Assembly: GCF_028682455.1 (NCBI RefSeq)
Contig: NZ_JANHLD010000001.1
Location: 1,488,001 to 1,552,000, forward strand
Direction of reading: 5' to 3'
From: Pseudomonas putida
GTDB taxonomy: Bacteria > Pseudomonadota > Gammaproteobacteria > Pseudomonadales > Pseudomonadaceae
DNA length: 64,000 nucleotides
Shown piece by piece: positions 17,028-25,358 of this stretch; within the stretch, counting starts at the first letter, position 1; the number at the start of each line of letters is the position of its first letter. The position numbers were made by a program, and so were the translations under genes. Below the pieces are notes generated by a model. The model saw only the letters and a program-made list of their open reading frames with translations, was not told the DNA's origin and did no database searches.

Positions 17028-18004
17028 GCGCGCCCTCCAATGTAGGCAGCGACCACGTCGATCCGCCCGTGCCCCAGCTCATAGCTGATTTGTCGTCGCG
17101 CCTCTCGATCAAGGTTCCTGTCTACCTGGCAACATTGGCCGCCATTGATTGGCGCGGGGTATTGGGTTATGTGCTCGTAGCGCTCACATGCGTACGCCGC
17201 TCGTAGCTCATGGAAGCCTTTGAGGTTGTGTGCATGCAGGATGTCTCGGGCAGGGCGGATGATTTCTTGCAGAACATTCAGGTAGCTTTCATGTGACGCA
17301 ATCAGGTTGCGGCTAGTACCGGGCGACACCCGCTGTGCAAATCCAAGTGCGCTTTGAACATGTTCGTCCACCGCAATCCAGCGAGGTGCCGAGGCACCGG
17401 CGCGGCCACCTTTGGTGCCGTCCTGGATGTTGATCCTGCCTAGGTCGTTAGCCTCACGGCTTAGCCGTGGCAGGTCTGCCAAGATGGCTTCACGTAAACG
17501 CATGCCAGTGGCTCGTGCCAACAGAACGATCGCGGCGGCGCGTAGATGATGTTGGCTGCAAAGCGCATCGACTATCTGCTTCACATGCTCGCGATCCTGA
17601 CCCTGCAGCACTGACTGTCGAACCCCAGTGCGCAGCATACCCAACGCATCGCTCGGACTTGGCAACTTCACGCACTGATCACCGCGAAGCGCTGCCATGG
17701 TCCTGTTAACGCTGGATAGTCGATTTTGAGCGGTGCTGACGGCGAGGTCACCGCGCCTAACCACGTCGCGCAGATACGCCGCATAGTCCACCAACACCTT
17801 CCGATCAATCTGCCGCGCATCATTAATACCAGGCCCCTGTTCGGAACGGCACCATTTGACGAATGCCTGCCACCGATCACAGTGCGCTTTGACCGTGCCG
17901 TAATGACCGCCACCGAACATGTCTTTCAGCGCTTGCGGCCCTGCGTAACTCAATTGTCTGCCGTAACCGAAATTGCGACCATCGCGTCTGCCCACCAATG
18001 CCAT
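17024..18004 (-). CDS. tyrosine recombinase of the Integrase_1 / Phage_int_SAM_2 type
   Basis: A 326-residue site-specific recombinase unrelated in detail to the P4-type integrase nearby. The N-terminal core-binding domain begins RNFGYGRQLSYAGPQALKD and continues with GGHYGTVKAHCDRWQAFVKW. The catalytic domain has R169 (ATGMRLREA), K198 (GTKGG), H265-ELR268, H312 (GHGRID) and the likely nucleophile Y321 (AAYIGG), so all catalytic residues are present. The ATG at 18004 is chosen for its AGGTG ribosome site six bases upstream. It is coupled to the 88-residue gene by a 4-base overlap. It may belong to an older or nested element, or may invert or excise a segment inside the island. Confidence 0.85.
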   Translation of the reverse strand: MALVGRRDGRNFGYGRQLSYAGPQALKDMFGGGHYGTVKAHCDRWQAFVKWCRSEQGPGINDARQIDRKVLVDYAAYLRDVVRRGDLAVSTAQNRLSSVNRTMAALRGDQCVKLPSPSDALGMLRTGVRQSVLQGQDREHVKQIVDALCSQHHLRAAAIVLLARATGMRLREAILADLPRLSREANDLGRINIQDGTKGGRAGASAPRWIAVDEHVQSALGFAQRVSPGTSRNLIASHESYLNVLQEIIRPARDILHAHNLKGFHELRAAYACERYEHITQYPAPINGGQCCQVDRNLDREARRQISYELGHGRIDVVAAYIGGRA

Positions 18005-18342
18005 GTCAGTCACCTCATCATTCGCTCTCCGATCCTCGCCCCACGTCATCCCGCCAAGAATGCTGAGTGTTATCAGGGATCAAGGCCCCTGCGACCTGTG
18101 GGGAATGTCCTCTACGCGGGACTGGCGGCTCCTTACGTCCGGGAGCAAGGGCATCTCATGATCTGGCCTCCTGAGCACCGTTGTCGGTGGGCGGGTGGAG
18201 GCAGCACTGGCTGACTAGATCAGCGCCTGAAGATCCTGAGTCGGGTGAACGCAGCAATGCGATGACCGGGGCATGCCTGACTGTCAGTCAAGTGCAGTCC
18301 ATTCCTTGGTCTGCGGCACCATCATCTACATGGCTGTTGCTG

Positions 18343-18374
18343 GTGACATCGGCGTTTGTCACGCCGATTGTCAC
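18343..18374. repeat. inverted repeat, about 12-bp arms
   Basis: GTGACATCGGCG and CGCCGATTGTCAC pair over 12 bp with one bulged T and a 7-base loop (TTTGTCA). It lacks a flanking T tract, so it is not a typical intrinsic terminator. Confidence 0.7.
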
Positions 18375-18426
18375 GAGGGGGAATGCCGCAAAGCCTTGTG
18401 CGATCAGGGCTGCAGCAGTGGTAGAA

Positions 18427-18461
18427 GTGCCCGTCTCTTTCCAGAAGAAAGAGACGGGCAC
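18427..18461. repeat. perfect 15-bp inverted repeat
   Basis: GTGCCCGTCTCTTTC (18427-18441), loop CAGAA, then GAAAGAGACGGGCAC (18447-18461). The arms are fully complementary. There is no adjoining T tract on either strand. A perfect 15-bp stem with a 5-base loop is unlikely by chance in a stretch of this size. Confidence 0.85.
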
Positions 18462-18817
18462 AGGTTGGCGCAATATTCGGCCAAGCGGATAGGTTGCTGC
18501 AGGGCAGCGAGGTACGGTGTATCTGGCGCACGAGCGCTATAGGTGTAAGAGCATCCATCACATGGGTAGTGACCGGGCGAGCTGCCGGATGCGAATCGCC
18601 CTTGGGGAGAACCACCGCAGAGCGGCGTGACCTTTAAGGTTAGGGTCACCTGGGGTGCTGTCATCAACAGCGCTTGCACGGCCAGTTCTACGCCTGTGGA
18701 TAAACTCGGTCAAGGGTCGAAGTTCACCGCTACTTGGGACGTGAAGAGCGGTTATCCATCGGTGGAATTCCGTGGCAAACCCTGGACAATGTGGTCGCTT
18801 TTAGCTCTTCAAAGTGA

Positions 18818-18862
18818 GGTCCATCCAAACAGGGCGGCTTTGCAGCCCTGTTTGGATGGACC
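18818..18862. repeat. perfect 18-bp inverted repeat
   Basis: Arms GGTCCATCCAAACAGGGC (18818-18835) and GCCCTGTTTGGATGGACC (18845-18862) are fully complementary around a 9-base loop. It begins about 90 bases beyond the end of the integrase gene in the direction of its transcription. It could stabilise or terminate that transcript, although no T tract follows. Confidence 0.85.
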
Positions 18863-18949
18863 CGCGCTGAGAAGCGGATAAACGAGGCTGCTTTCCCTGA
18901 ATCTTGAGCGATCAGTTGCTGTCGCCGCCGTTATTGCGCCTGTACAGCG

Positions 18950-20206
18950 CTAGCGGATCGGCACCACGTTCTTGTCTCTGACTTGGCCGTATGCAGAGGC
19001 GAGAAGGCTGCCGGTGGCGGCTTTCTGGATGTACTCACTCCACCACGCCATCATCGGGCGCCGTCGCTCGATGTAGTCGGCTCGGTTGTAGGCGCTGCGC
19101 ACCTCATCCTTGTCGACATGCGCCAGTGCGACCTCAATGAGTTCCGGGTCCCAACCATGTTCATTCAAGATGGTGCTGGCCATCGAGCGCATGCCGTGGC
19201 TGACCAAGCGATCCTGGAAGCCCATGCGTTTCAACGCCATGTTGGCGGTCTGGCTATTGGCGTGGGTGCGTGGATTTCTGTCTGCCGGGAAGACGTATTC
19301 GCGATGGCCGCTGTGAGTCTTCAGTGACTCCAACAGTGCGACAGCGTGATCGCTCAACGGGATGCTATGCGGGCGGCGTTTCTTCATCCGCTCAGGGGGG
19401 ATAGTCCAGACACGCCTTTCAAAGTCGATGTCTGCCCAGCGAGTGGTCGCCGCCTCGGCAGGGCGAGTCATGGTGTGCAGCTGCCATTCGATCAGGCAGC
19501 GGGTCGTGCGTTTGATACTGGCGTTTGCGATCTCCAGCATCAGCTCGGGGAGCTCTTCGGGCGGAAGCGCAGCCATGTTTTCTTTCTTGGGCTTCTTGAA
19601 TACTGCCCGGATGCCGGTGAGTGGGTTGGCGAAGATCAGGCCGGAGTTGACGCCGTAGGTCATGATCTCGTTTAACCGCTGGCTTAGACGCTTGACCGTT
19701 TCCAAGCTGCCTTTCGCTTCGATTGGACGAAGCAATGCGATCACCAAAGGCGCGGTGATTTTTGTCAGTGGTGTTGTCCTCAAGTCGGGGAACACGTGCA
19801 GCGAGAGTGAGCGCCAAATGTCCTCGGCATAGGCCGGGGTGACCGAGTCTTTCTTGAGCTCGAACCAGGCGGTGGCCACGTTCTCGAAGGTGTGTTCGGT
19901 TTCCGCGCGCTTGGCTTCATTCAACGTATTGCGCTGCACCTTGGGGTCGATGCCCTGGGCGAGCAGCTCTCGTGCTTCGACTGCCTTCTTTCGTGCATTC
20001 GCCAGTGACAGTTCGGGGTAGGTCCCGAAGCCGATGTTGATGCGCTTCTTGGTCACCGGTTCGCGGTAGTTGAAATTCCACAGCAACGAGCCGTTGCTGC
20101 GTACTCGGAGCTGCAAACCGTCACCGTCAGTGAGGACGTAATCCTTGGACGCGGGTTTGACTCCCTTGAGCTGTCGATCGGAGAGGCGGAGAGTTTGAGC
20201 AGGCAT
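18950..20206 (-). CDS. P4-type tyrosine integrase of the island
   Basis: A 418-residue integrase expected to insert the island at the ssrA 3' end. The N-terminal DUF4102 arm-binding domain (LSDRQLKGVKP, LTDGDGLQLRV, GTYPELSLANARKKAVEARELL) is followed by the core-binding region and the catalytic domain. Catalytic residues seen are R248 (MTRPAEAATTRW), H337-GMR340, H363 (ALAHVDKD) and the Tyr near 373 (SAYNRADY). The ATG at 20206 has GAGGA seven bases upstream. The start lies about 190 bases from the ssrA 3' end, the standard arrangement for tmRNA-integrating elements. No truncation is apparent. Confidence 0.93.
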   Translation of the reverse strand: MPAQTLRLSDRQLKGVKPASKDYVLTDGDGLQLRVRSNGSLLWNFNYREPVTKKRINIGFGTYPELSLANARKKAVEARELLAQGIDPKVQRNTLNEAKRAETEHTFENVATAWFELKKDSVTPAYAEDIWRSLSLHVFPDLRTTPLTKITAPLVIALLRPIEAKGSLETVKRLSQRLNEIMTYGVNSGLIFANPLTGIRAVFKKPKKENMAALPPEELPELMLEIANASIKRTTRCLIEWQLHTMTRPAEAATTRWADIDFERRVWTIPPERMKKRRPHSIPLSDHAVALLESLKTHSGHREYVFPADRNPRTHANSQTANMALKRMGFQDRLVSHGMRSMASTILNEHGWDPELIEVALAHVDKDEVRSAYNRADYIERRRPMMAWWSEYIQKAATGSLLASAYGQVRDKNVVPIR

Positions 20207-20350
20207 GAGATTGTCCTCAGGCACTGATTTGGTATTCCAAAGATTAGCACCGGGTGAGCTGGAATACCGTCTGGAATACCCGAACGGCTGGAACTCAAAA
20301 ACTCTCAAAAGACCGCAAAAGCGCTGGAGGCCGCGTATTTACTGGATCGC

Positions 20351-20390
20351 AGGCACAAAAAAAGACGTCCGTGGACGTCTTTTTTTGATC
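20351..20390. terminator. bidirectional terminator beside ssrA
   Basis: A7 tract, perfect stem GACGTCC-GT-GGACGTC, T7 tract. It lies 3 to 30 bases downstream of the ssrA 3' end on the minus strand. Its flanks (AGGCACAAAAAAAG at 20351) match those of the terminator at 7463, although the stems differ. This copy was therefore probably delivered by the island to restore termination of ssrA. Confidence 0.88.
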
Positions 20391-20416
20391 ATTTGGTGGA
20401 GCCGGGGGGATTTGAA
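20391..20416 (-). repeat. proximal attachment site within the ssrA 3' end
   Basis: The sequence ATTTGGTGGAGCCGGGGGG followed by ATTTGAA covers the CCA end and T-arm side of tmRNA. It is repeated imperfectly at 7517-7541 (one deletion, one substitution). It is the integrase-proximal junction of the island. Confidence 0.85.
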
Positions 20417-20785
20417 CCCCCGTCCGCCAGTGCTCCGCTTTCGGTACTACATGCTTAGCCGTGTCTATTGAGTTAATCCGCAGCCGCCCGACGGGCAGGG
20501 TGCTTTGGACGAGTTGTGTAAGTTTTAGCTGCTTCGTCCACAACGTACTACGCAGCGATCCTGTTCTGTATGACAATCACTTCGGGTTTACAGGCATCCC
20601 CTAGTGATTGCTGGAGCCGAAGCTACCAGGAGAGCGGGCTCAGCTGCTTACGCAGCGAGAGCGTAACCCTCGTAGTTTTCGTCATTGGCAACTATAGAAA
20701 GTTGCAACAGTGGATTTACGAGTTCTGTTACCAACTCGGCATGCACCTAGAGTTTCACTACCGGCGTCGAATCCTAATCGGCCCC
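20394..20785 (-). ncRNA. ssrA: transfer-messenger RNA (tmRNA)
   Basis: A 392-base tmRNA that rescues stalled ribosomes and tags the nascent protein. The 5' end GGGGCCGATTAGGATTCGAC and the 3' end CGGCTCCACCA pair as a tRNA-like acceptor stem, with a TTCAAAT T-loop near the 3' end. The tag frame lies at 20648-20689: resume codon GCC, then ANDENYEGYALAA and TAA. The 3' end encodes CCA. The partner protein SmpB is encoded at 28105-28587. The 3' terminal sequence also serves as attachment site for the island. Confidence 0.97.
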
Positions 20786-20824
20786 ATTTTCAGCTCTAGA
20801 CGCGTTTTTCAACGCGTAGGGCGG

Positions 20825-20853
20825 AGTATACGCCAATGGTCGGGCGACGTCGA
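20825..20853 (-). promoter_or_regulatory. ssrA promoter
   Basis: On the minus strand TATACT (20830-20825) is a good -10 element, with TCGACG 17 bases upstream (20853-20848) as a fair -35. Transcription would start about 35 bases before the mature 5' end; the 5' leader contains an ACGCGT...ACGCGT hairpin consistent with a processed precursor. Confidence 0.6.
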
Positions 20854-20882
20854 CTGCTGTACCGGTCGCCCGCCGCCAGGCA

Positions 20883-21170
20883 TCACGAGCCGCTGGCGCC
20901 GCTGTCACCCTTTTCAGCCTTGGATTGCTTCTCAAGCACCTTGCTGGTGATTGCGATGCAGTCCTTTTCGTTGCCTGCTGCCTGGGCGGCCTTGGCTCTG
21001 TCGACCTCTTTGGCCATGGCGTCGTCAGCGCCTTCGGATGTGGCGCCGGCGGTGGCCATGTTGTCGCTGATTTTCTGCAGGTTGGTGTTGCACAGGTCGT
21101 CGGCCGCGAACACAGGTGAGGCAAGCAGTGCGGCGGCAATGAACAGTCCGGAAATCGCAGTACGCTTCAT
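20883..21170 (-). CDS. small exported protein of unknown function
   Basis: A 95-residue protein with a clear type I signal peptide (MKRTAISGLFIAAALLASPVFA, cut before ADD). The mature part of about 73 residues is charged and helical (LCNTNLQKISDNMATAG, VDRAKAAQAAGNEKDCIAI) with two cysteines (near residues 27 and 70) that could form a disulfide in the periplasm. The tail is Ser/Gly-rich. The ribosome site AAGGAG lies upstream of the ATG at 21170. It sits between dld and ssrA on the same strand as both. Function is unknown; it is not obviously linked to lactate metabolism. Confidence 0.85.
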   Translation of the reverse strand: MKRTAISGLFIAAALLASPVFAADDLCNTNLQKISDNMATAGATSEGADDAMAKEVDRAKAAQAAGNEKDCIAITSKVLEKQSKAEKGDSGASGS

Positions 21171-21252
21171 GTGAGTCTCCTTGGCGGGTAAGGCCTCGAA
21201 TGAGGCTCTTACCTGGATGGACTGCGCCGGTTTGCAGGGGTTCAGATGGATA

Positions 21253-24063
21253 TCAGATCTGTCGAGGTCGGGTTACACGATCCACCAGGTACACCAGGCC
21301 GTGGTAGTCGATCCCCCCATGGTTCGAGAGGCCGATCTCGCAGGTGCGGCTGGTGGAGATGCCTTCGCTGCAATACTGCACCGCGTCCTTGAGGCTGCGC
21401 AGCGAGTGGGCATTGAGCTCCGGGGTGGTAAAGCCCTTGTCGCCGGCAAACCCACAGCAATGGATACCTTCGGGAATCACCACCTGCTTGCTGCACAGCC
21501 GGGCCAGGTCGATCAATGCCTGGCTTTCCCCCAGGTGCTGGGTGCTGCAGGTCACGTGCACGGCGATCGGTTCGTCCTGGGGGGTGAACTCCAGTTTGTC
21601 GAGCAGGTGGGTACGGATGAAGCGCACCGGGTCGTAGAGGTCCAGGCGGGTTTCGGCCAGGTCCTGGACCAGGCGCAGGGTGCAGGGGCTGGTGTCGCAG
21701 TAGATGGGATCGAGGCCGCCACGGCTGGCGTGGAGCAGGGCGTTGATCAGCTCCTGGCGCTTGTGTTCGGCCTGTTCGGCATAGCCTTTGGAGGCGAAGG
21801 GCTGGCCGCAGCACAGGTTGTCCTGGTTTTCCGGGAACACCACCTGGTATCCGGCTTTTTCCAGCAGGGCGCGGGTTTTGTCGAGCAATGAGGTTTGTTC
21901 GCGGTCGGCTACGGCCGGGCCCATTACCCGCGAAACGCACGCCGCCAGGTACACCACCCGTGGCCGCGCATCGTGGGCTACCGGGTTGAACTCAATGGCT
22001 TTGAGCGGCTGCGGCATGGCCGGCGTCCACTGGGGGAGCCGACCGTGGCTGAGCTTCGACAGGTGAGTGCTCAAGCGACTCAGGCGCGGTGCGCCCAGCA
22101 GTCGGCGCGCACTATTGGCCGCTTGCAGGGTAAAGCGTGCGCCGCGCAGTGCGGTATGGAAGTTCTCCGCCAGCCAATCTGCCGTTTTCACATGGTCGGC
22201 GCCTTGGCCACGCAGCTTTTTCACCAGCTCGCCGGTGTTGATGCCCACTGGGCAACGCTGGGCGCACAAGCCGGTGGCGGCGCAGGTGTCGATGCCCTGG
22301 TACTGGTAGTCGCGCTCCAGTGCGCGGGTATCGACGCCGGCACGTTTTTTCGCCTGGATATCGCGCCACATGACGATGCGCTGGCGCGGGCTGAGGGTCA
22401 GCCCCTTGGACGGGCAAACCGGCTCGCAGAAACCACACTCGATGCATTTGTCGACGATTTCGTCGGCGGCCGGCAGCGGCTTGAGGTTCTTCAAGTGCAG
22501 CTGTGGGTCGTCGGTCAGCACAACACCCGGATTGAGAATGCCGGCGGGGTCGAGCAGGCGCTTGAGCCGCCACATCAGTTGATAGGCGTCATGCCCCCAT
22601 TCCAGTTCCACAAAGGGCGCCATGTTGCGACCGGTGCCGTGTTCGGCCTTGAGCGAGCCGCCGTATTCCACGGCGACCAGTTGCGCAACGTCGTCCATGA
22701 ACGCCGAGTATCGGGCCACTTGTTCCGGCGAGTCGAAGCCCTGGGTGAACACGAAGTGCAGGTTGCCTTCCAAGGCATGACCGAACAGGATCGCTTCGTC
22801 GTAGCCGTGCTTGTCGAACAGTGCGATCAGGCGATTGACGCCTTCGGCGAGTTTTTCAACGGGGAAGGTGACGTCCTCGATGATGACCGTGGTGCCGGTC
22901 TCGCGCACGGCACCGACGGCCGGGAAGGTGTCTTTGCGAATGCGCCAGAGCTGGTTGTAGACCACCGGGTCTTCGCTGAAGTCGACCTGCTTCTCCACCG
23001 GGAAGCCGGCAATGGAGGCGCTGATGTGTGCCAGTTGTTCGTGCAGCAACGACTGGGTGGCGGCGCGGGACTCGATGAGCAGCGCACAGGCACTGCCAGA
23101 CAGGCTTTTCACCCATTCCGGCATGCCCTTCATGTTCTCCACCGAGCGTAGGCTGCGGCGGTCGAGCAGCTCAACGGCCGACACCGGTTGCTGCTTGAGC
23201 ACCGGTACTGCGTTGCAGCAGGTCTCGACATCCGGGAAGACAATCAGCGCGCTGGCCTTGTGCGGATGGTCCGGCACGGTGTTGTAGGTAACCGCGCTGA
23301 TAAAGCCCAGGGTGCCTTCGGAACCGACCATCAGGTGGGTGAGGATATCCAGCGGCTCGTCATAGTCCACCAGCGCATTGAGTGACAGCCCGGTGGTGTT
23401 CTTCAAGCGATACTTGTGGCGGATCTTGGCCGCCAGTTCGCTATTGGCGCGAGTCTGGCGACCCAGTTCGCCAAGGCCGGCGAGCAGCGTTGCATGACGC
23501 TCGTGAAAAGCCGCGATGCTTGCTGGGTCTTCACTGTCGAGCAGGGTGCCGTCGGCCAGCAGCAGGCGCATGCCGGCGAGGGTGTGATAGCTGTTCTGCG
23601 CTGTACCGCAGCACATGCCGCTGGCATTGTTGGCGACGATCCCGCCGATCTTGCAGGCGTTGATCGAGGCCGGGTCCGGGCCGATCTTGCGACCGAACGG
23701 GGCAAGCCAGGCGTTGGCCTGGGCGCCGATCACCCCCGGTTGCAGGCGGATCTGGCTGCCGCCTTCGCGGATTTCACGACCGTTCCAGTTGTCACCCAGC
23801 ACCAGCAGCACCGAATCGCTCACGGCCTGGCCCGACAGACTCGTACCAGCGGCGCGGAAGGTGACCGCGACCTGCTGGGCGTGTGCGGCCTTGAGCAGGG
23901 TGGCCATTTCGACCTCGCTTTCGACGCGGATTACCAGTTTGGGAATCAGGCGATAGAAGCTGGCGTCGGTACCGAAGGCCAGGGTCGAGAGCGGGTCGTC
24001 GAAACGCCGCTCGCGGGGGATCAGGTGTTCAACCGTGTCGAGGAACGCGGCGGGCAGACTCAT
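21253..24063 (-). CDS. dld: FAD/iron-sulfur D-lactate dehydrogenase (quinone-linked)
   Basis: A 936-residue membrane-associated enzyme oxidising D-lactate to pyruvate. The FAD-binding PCMH domain spans about residues 35-265 (FRAAGTSLSGQAVSDS, IGPDPASINACKIGGIVANNASGM), followed by a C-terminal FAD-linked oxidase domain up to about 515 (FGHALEGNLHF, EHGTGRNMAPF, DPAGILNPGVVL). Two 4Fe-4S clusters are at about 540-551 (CIECGFCEPVCP) and 594-605 (CAATGLCAQRCP). Two CCG cysteine-rich modules lie near the end (NLCCGQPFASKGY, HCCGFAGDKGF). The ATG at 24063 has GAGGAGA upstream. It is last in lldP-lldD-dld. This multidomain form corresponds to the iron-sulfur Dld type; glycolate or 2-hydroxyglutarate as substrate cannot be excluded. 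Confidence 0.9.
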   Translation of the reverse strand: MSLPAAFLDTVEHLIPRERRFDDPLSTLAFGTDASFYRLIPKLVIRVESEVEMATLLKAAHAQQVAVTFRAAGTSLSGQAVSDSVLLVLGDNWNGREIREGGSQIRLQPGVIGAQANAWLAPFGRKIGPDPASINACKIGGIVANNASGMCCGTAQNSYHTLAGMRLLLADGTLLDSEDPASIAAFHERHATLLAGLGELGRQTRANSELAAKIRHKYRLKNTTGLSLNALVDYDEPLDILTHLMVGSEGTLGFISAVTYNTVPDHPHKASALIVFPDVETCCNAVPVLKQQPVSAVELLDRRSLRSVENMKGMPEWVKSLSGSACALLIESRAATQSLLHEQLAHISASIAGFPVEKQVDFSEDPVVYNQLWRIRKDTFPAVGAVRETGTTVIIEDVTFPVEKLAEGVNRLIALFDKHGYDEAILFGHALEGNLHFVFTQGFDSPEQVARYSAFMDDVAQLVAVEYGGSLKAEHGTGRNMAPFVELEWGHDAYQLMWRLKRLLDPAGILNPGVVLTDDPQLHLKNLKPLPAADEIVDKCIECGFCEPVCPSKGLTLSPRQRIVMWRDIQAKKRAGVDTRALERDYQYQGIDTCAATGLCAQRCPVGINTGELVKKLRGQGADHVKTADWLAENFHTALRGARFTLQAANSARRLLGAPRLSRLSTHLSKLSHGRLPQWTPAMPQPLKAIEFNPVAHDARPRVVYLAACVSRVMGPAVADREQTSLLDKTRALLEKAGYQVVFPENQDNLCCGQPFASKGYAEQAEHKRQELINALLHASRGGLDPIYCDTSPCTLRLVQDLAETRLDLYDPVRFIRTHLLDKLEFTPQDEPIAVHVTCSTQHLGESQALIDLARLCSKQVVIPEGIHCCGFAGDKGFTTPELNAHSLRSLKDAVQYCSEGISTSRTCEIGLSNHGGIDYHGLVYLVDRVTRPRQI

Positions 24064-24143
24064 GCAATCTCCTCGCGGGACCGTGGCATCTGGCGCGCCA
24101 CGTGCCCCGGTCAATCAGGCGGTAATTCGTGAAGGCGCGGCTA

Positions 24144-25289
24144 TCAGGCGCCCAGTTCGCGTACCAGCGAGTCGCGGGTGATTTCGCTGATGGACTTGGC
24201 GCCCGTGAGCACCATGGCGACGCGCATTTCTTTTTCGAACAGTTCCAGCAGGTTCTTCACGCCAGCTTCGCCTGCGGTGGCCAGGGCATAGAGGAACGCG
24301 CGACCGATCAGCACGGTGTCGGCGCCCAGGGCGATCATGCGCACCACGTCCAGGCCGCTGCGGATGCCGGAGTCGGCGAGAATCTTCAGGTCGCCCTTCA
24401 CCGCGTCGGCAATCGCCGGCAGGGCGCGAGCGCTGGACAGCACGCCGTCAAGCTGGCGGCCGCCGTGGTTGGAAACGACGATGCCGTCGGCACCGAACTT
24501 CACCGCATCCTTGGCATCCTCGGGGTCGAGAATGCCCTTGATCACCATCGGGCCATCCCAGAACTCGCGTATCCACTCCAGGTCCTTCCAGGAAATCGAC
24601 GGGTCGAAATTGTTGCCCAGCCAGCCGATATAGTCGGCGAGTCCGGTTGGGCTACCGCGGTAGGTGGAGATGTTGCCCAGGTCGTGGGGCTTGCCCAGCA
24701 AGCCGACATCCAAGGCCCATTGTGGATGGGTCATGGCTTGCCATACGCGACGCAGCGGTGCGTTCGGGCCGCTCATGCCGGAATGGGCATCGCGGTAACG
24801 GGCACCTGGTACAGGCATGTCCACAGTGAACACCAGCGTGGTGACACCGGCGGCCTTGGCGCGCTCCAGGGCGTTGCGCATGAAGCCGCGGTCCTTGAGC
24901 ACGTAGAGTTGGAACCACATGGGACGGTCGATGGCCGGCGCCACTTCTTCGATCGGGCACACCGACACGGTCGACAGGGTGAACGGAATGCCCTTGGCCG
25001 CTGCCGCACGGGCAGCCTGCACTTCGCCGCGGCGTGCGTACATGCCGGTCAGGCCAACGGGGGCCAGCGCCACCGGCATGCTCAACGTTTCATTGAACAG
25101 GCGGGTCTCGAGGCTCAGCTCGGACATGTTCTTCAGCACCCGCTGGCGCAGGGCGATACCCGCCAGGTCTTCAACGTTGCGACGCAGCGTGTATTCGGCG
25201 TAGGCGCCACCGTCGGCATAGTGGAACAGGAACGGCGGCAGCTTGCGTTGTGCTGCTGCGCGGTAGTCGGTAGAGGCAGAAATGATCAT
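24144..25289 (-). CDS. lldD: L-lactate dehydrogenase (FMN, quinone-linked)
   Basis: A 381-residue FMN alpha-hydroxyacid oxidase-family enzyme that oxidises L-lactate to pyruvate at the inner membrane. FMN and substrate motifs are visible: [18 protein letters not shown], the active-site segment [13 protein letters not shown] (His base and Arg), and [31 protein letters not shown]. The length matches E. coli LldD closely. It lies between lldP (69-base gap) and dld (80-base gap) on the same strand, so growth on both lactate isomers is served by one operon controlled by LldR. Confidence 0.96.
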   Translation of the reverse strand: MIISASTDYRAAAQRKLPPFLFHYADGGAYAEYTLRRNVEDLAGIALRQRVLKNMSELSLETRLFNETLSMPVALAPVGLTGMYARRGEVQAARAAAAKGIPFTLSTVSVCPIEEVAPAIDRPMWFQLYVLKDRGFMRNALERAKAAGVTTLVFTVDMPVPGARYRDAHSGMSGPNAPLRRVWQAMTHPQWALDVGLLGKPHDLGNISTYRGSPTGLADYIGWLGNNFDPSISWKDLEWIREFWDGPMVIKGILDPEDAKDAVKFGADGIVVSNHGGRQLDGVLSSARALPAIADAVKGDLKILADSGIRSGLDVVRMIALGADTVLIGRAFLYALATAGEAGVKNLLELFEKEMRVAMVLTGAKSISEITRDSLVRELGA

Positions 25290-25358
25290 GTGATCTCGCA
25301 GCGTAAGTTGAAAGAGGCGGTTGCCGGGCGCGTTGCAGCGCGCCCGGCCTCTGTCACT

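Larger units (their letters stand above)
18005..18949. other. 945-base stretch without convincing genes, rich in inverted repeats
   Basis: No frame here has both a ribosome site and recognisable protein character. It contains three long inverted repeats (18343-18374, 18427-18461, 18818-18862) and shorter ones, e.g. TGACTG-T-CAGTCA near 18278-18290 and GTGACC...GGTCAC at 18627-18649. The region lies between the two recombinase genes and downstream of the P4-type integrase. It could hold structured RNA, recombination sites or remnants of lost genes. A GTG-started 84-codon frame at 18627-18881 is not convincing. Confidence 0.55.
7517..20393. mobile_element. ssrA-integrated genomic island with restriction-modification cargo
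   Basis: A 12.9 kb island bounded by the intact ssrA 3' end (from 20394) and its diverged copy at 7517-7541. The P4-type integrase (18950-20206) lies next to ssrA, as expected for elements using the tmRNA 3' end as attB. Cargo in order from left: Mrr-family nuclease, hsdS, hsdM, hsdR, an unrecognised protein, an 88-residue protein, a second tyrosine recombinase, and a hairpin-rich stretch without convincing genes. No phage structural, replication or conjugation genes are seen, so it is a non-self-mobile integrative element or the remnant of a larger one. Flanking genes on both sides are core Pseudomonas genes. Confidence 0.85.

Noticed and set aside
16552..17112. 186-codon minus-strand frame
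   Set aside because: Overlaps the recombinase end and the 88-residue gene, which has an ATGA coupling and GGAGG site; its own composition looks random.
18278..18862. CRISPR array
   Set aside because: The repeats here are inverted arms of individual hairpins, not regularly spaced direct repeats; no cas genes are present in the window.
18627..18881. 84-codon GTG frame in the hairpin-rich stretch
   Set aside because: Runs through the perfect 18-bp hairpin, lacks a ribosome site and resembles no family.
7517..20393. Prophage
   Set aside because: Integrases are present but no phage head, tail, lysis, replication or repressor genes are seen, so it is treated as an island.
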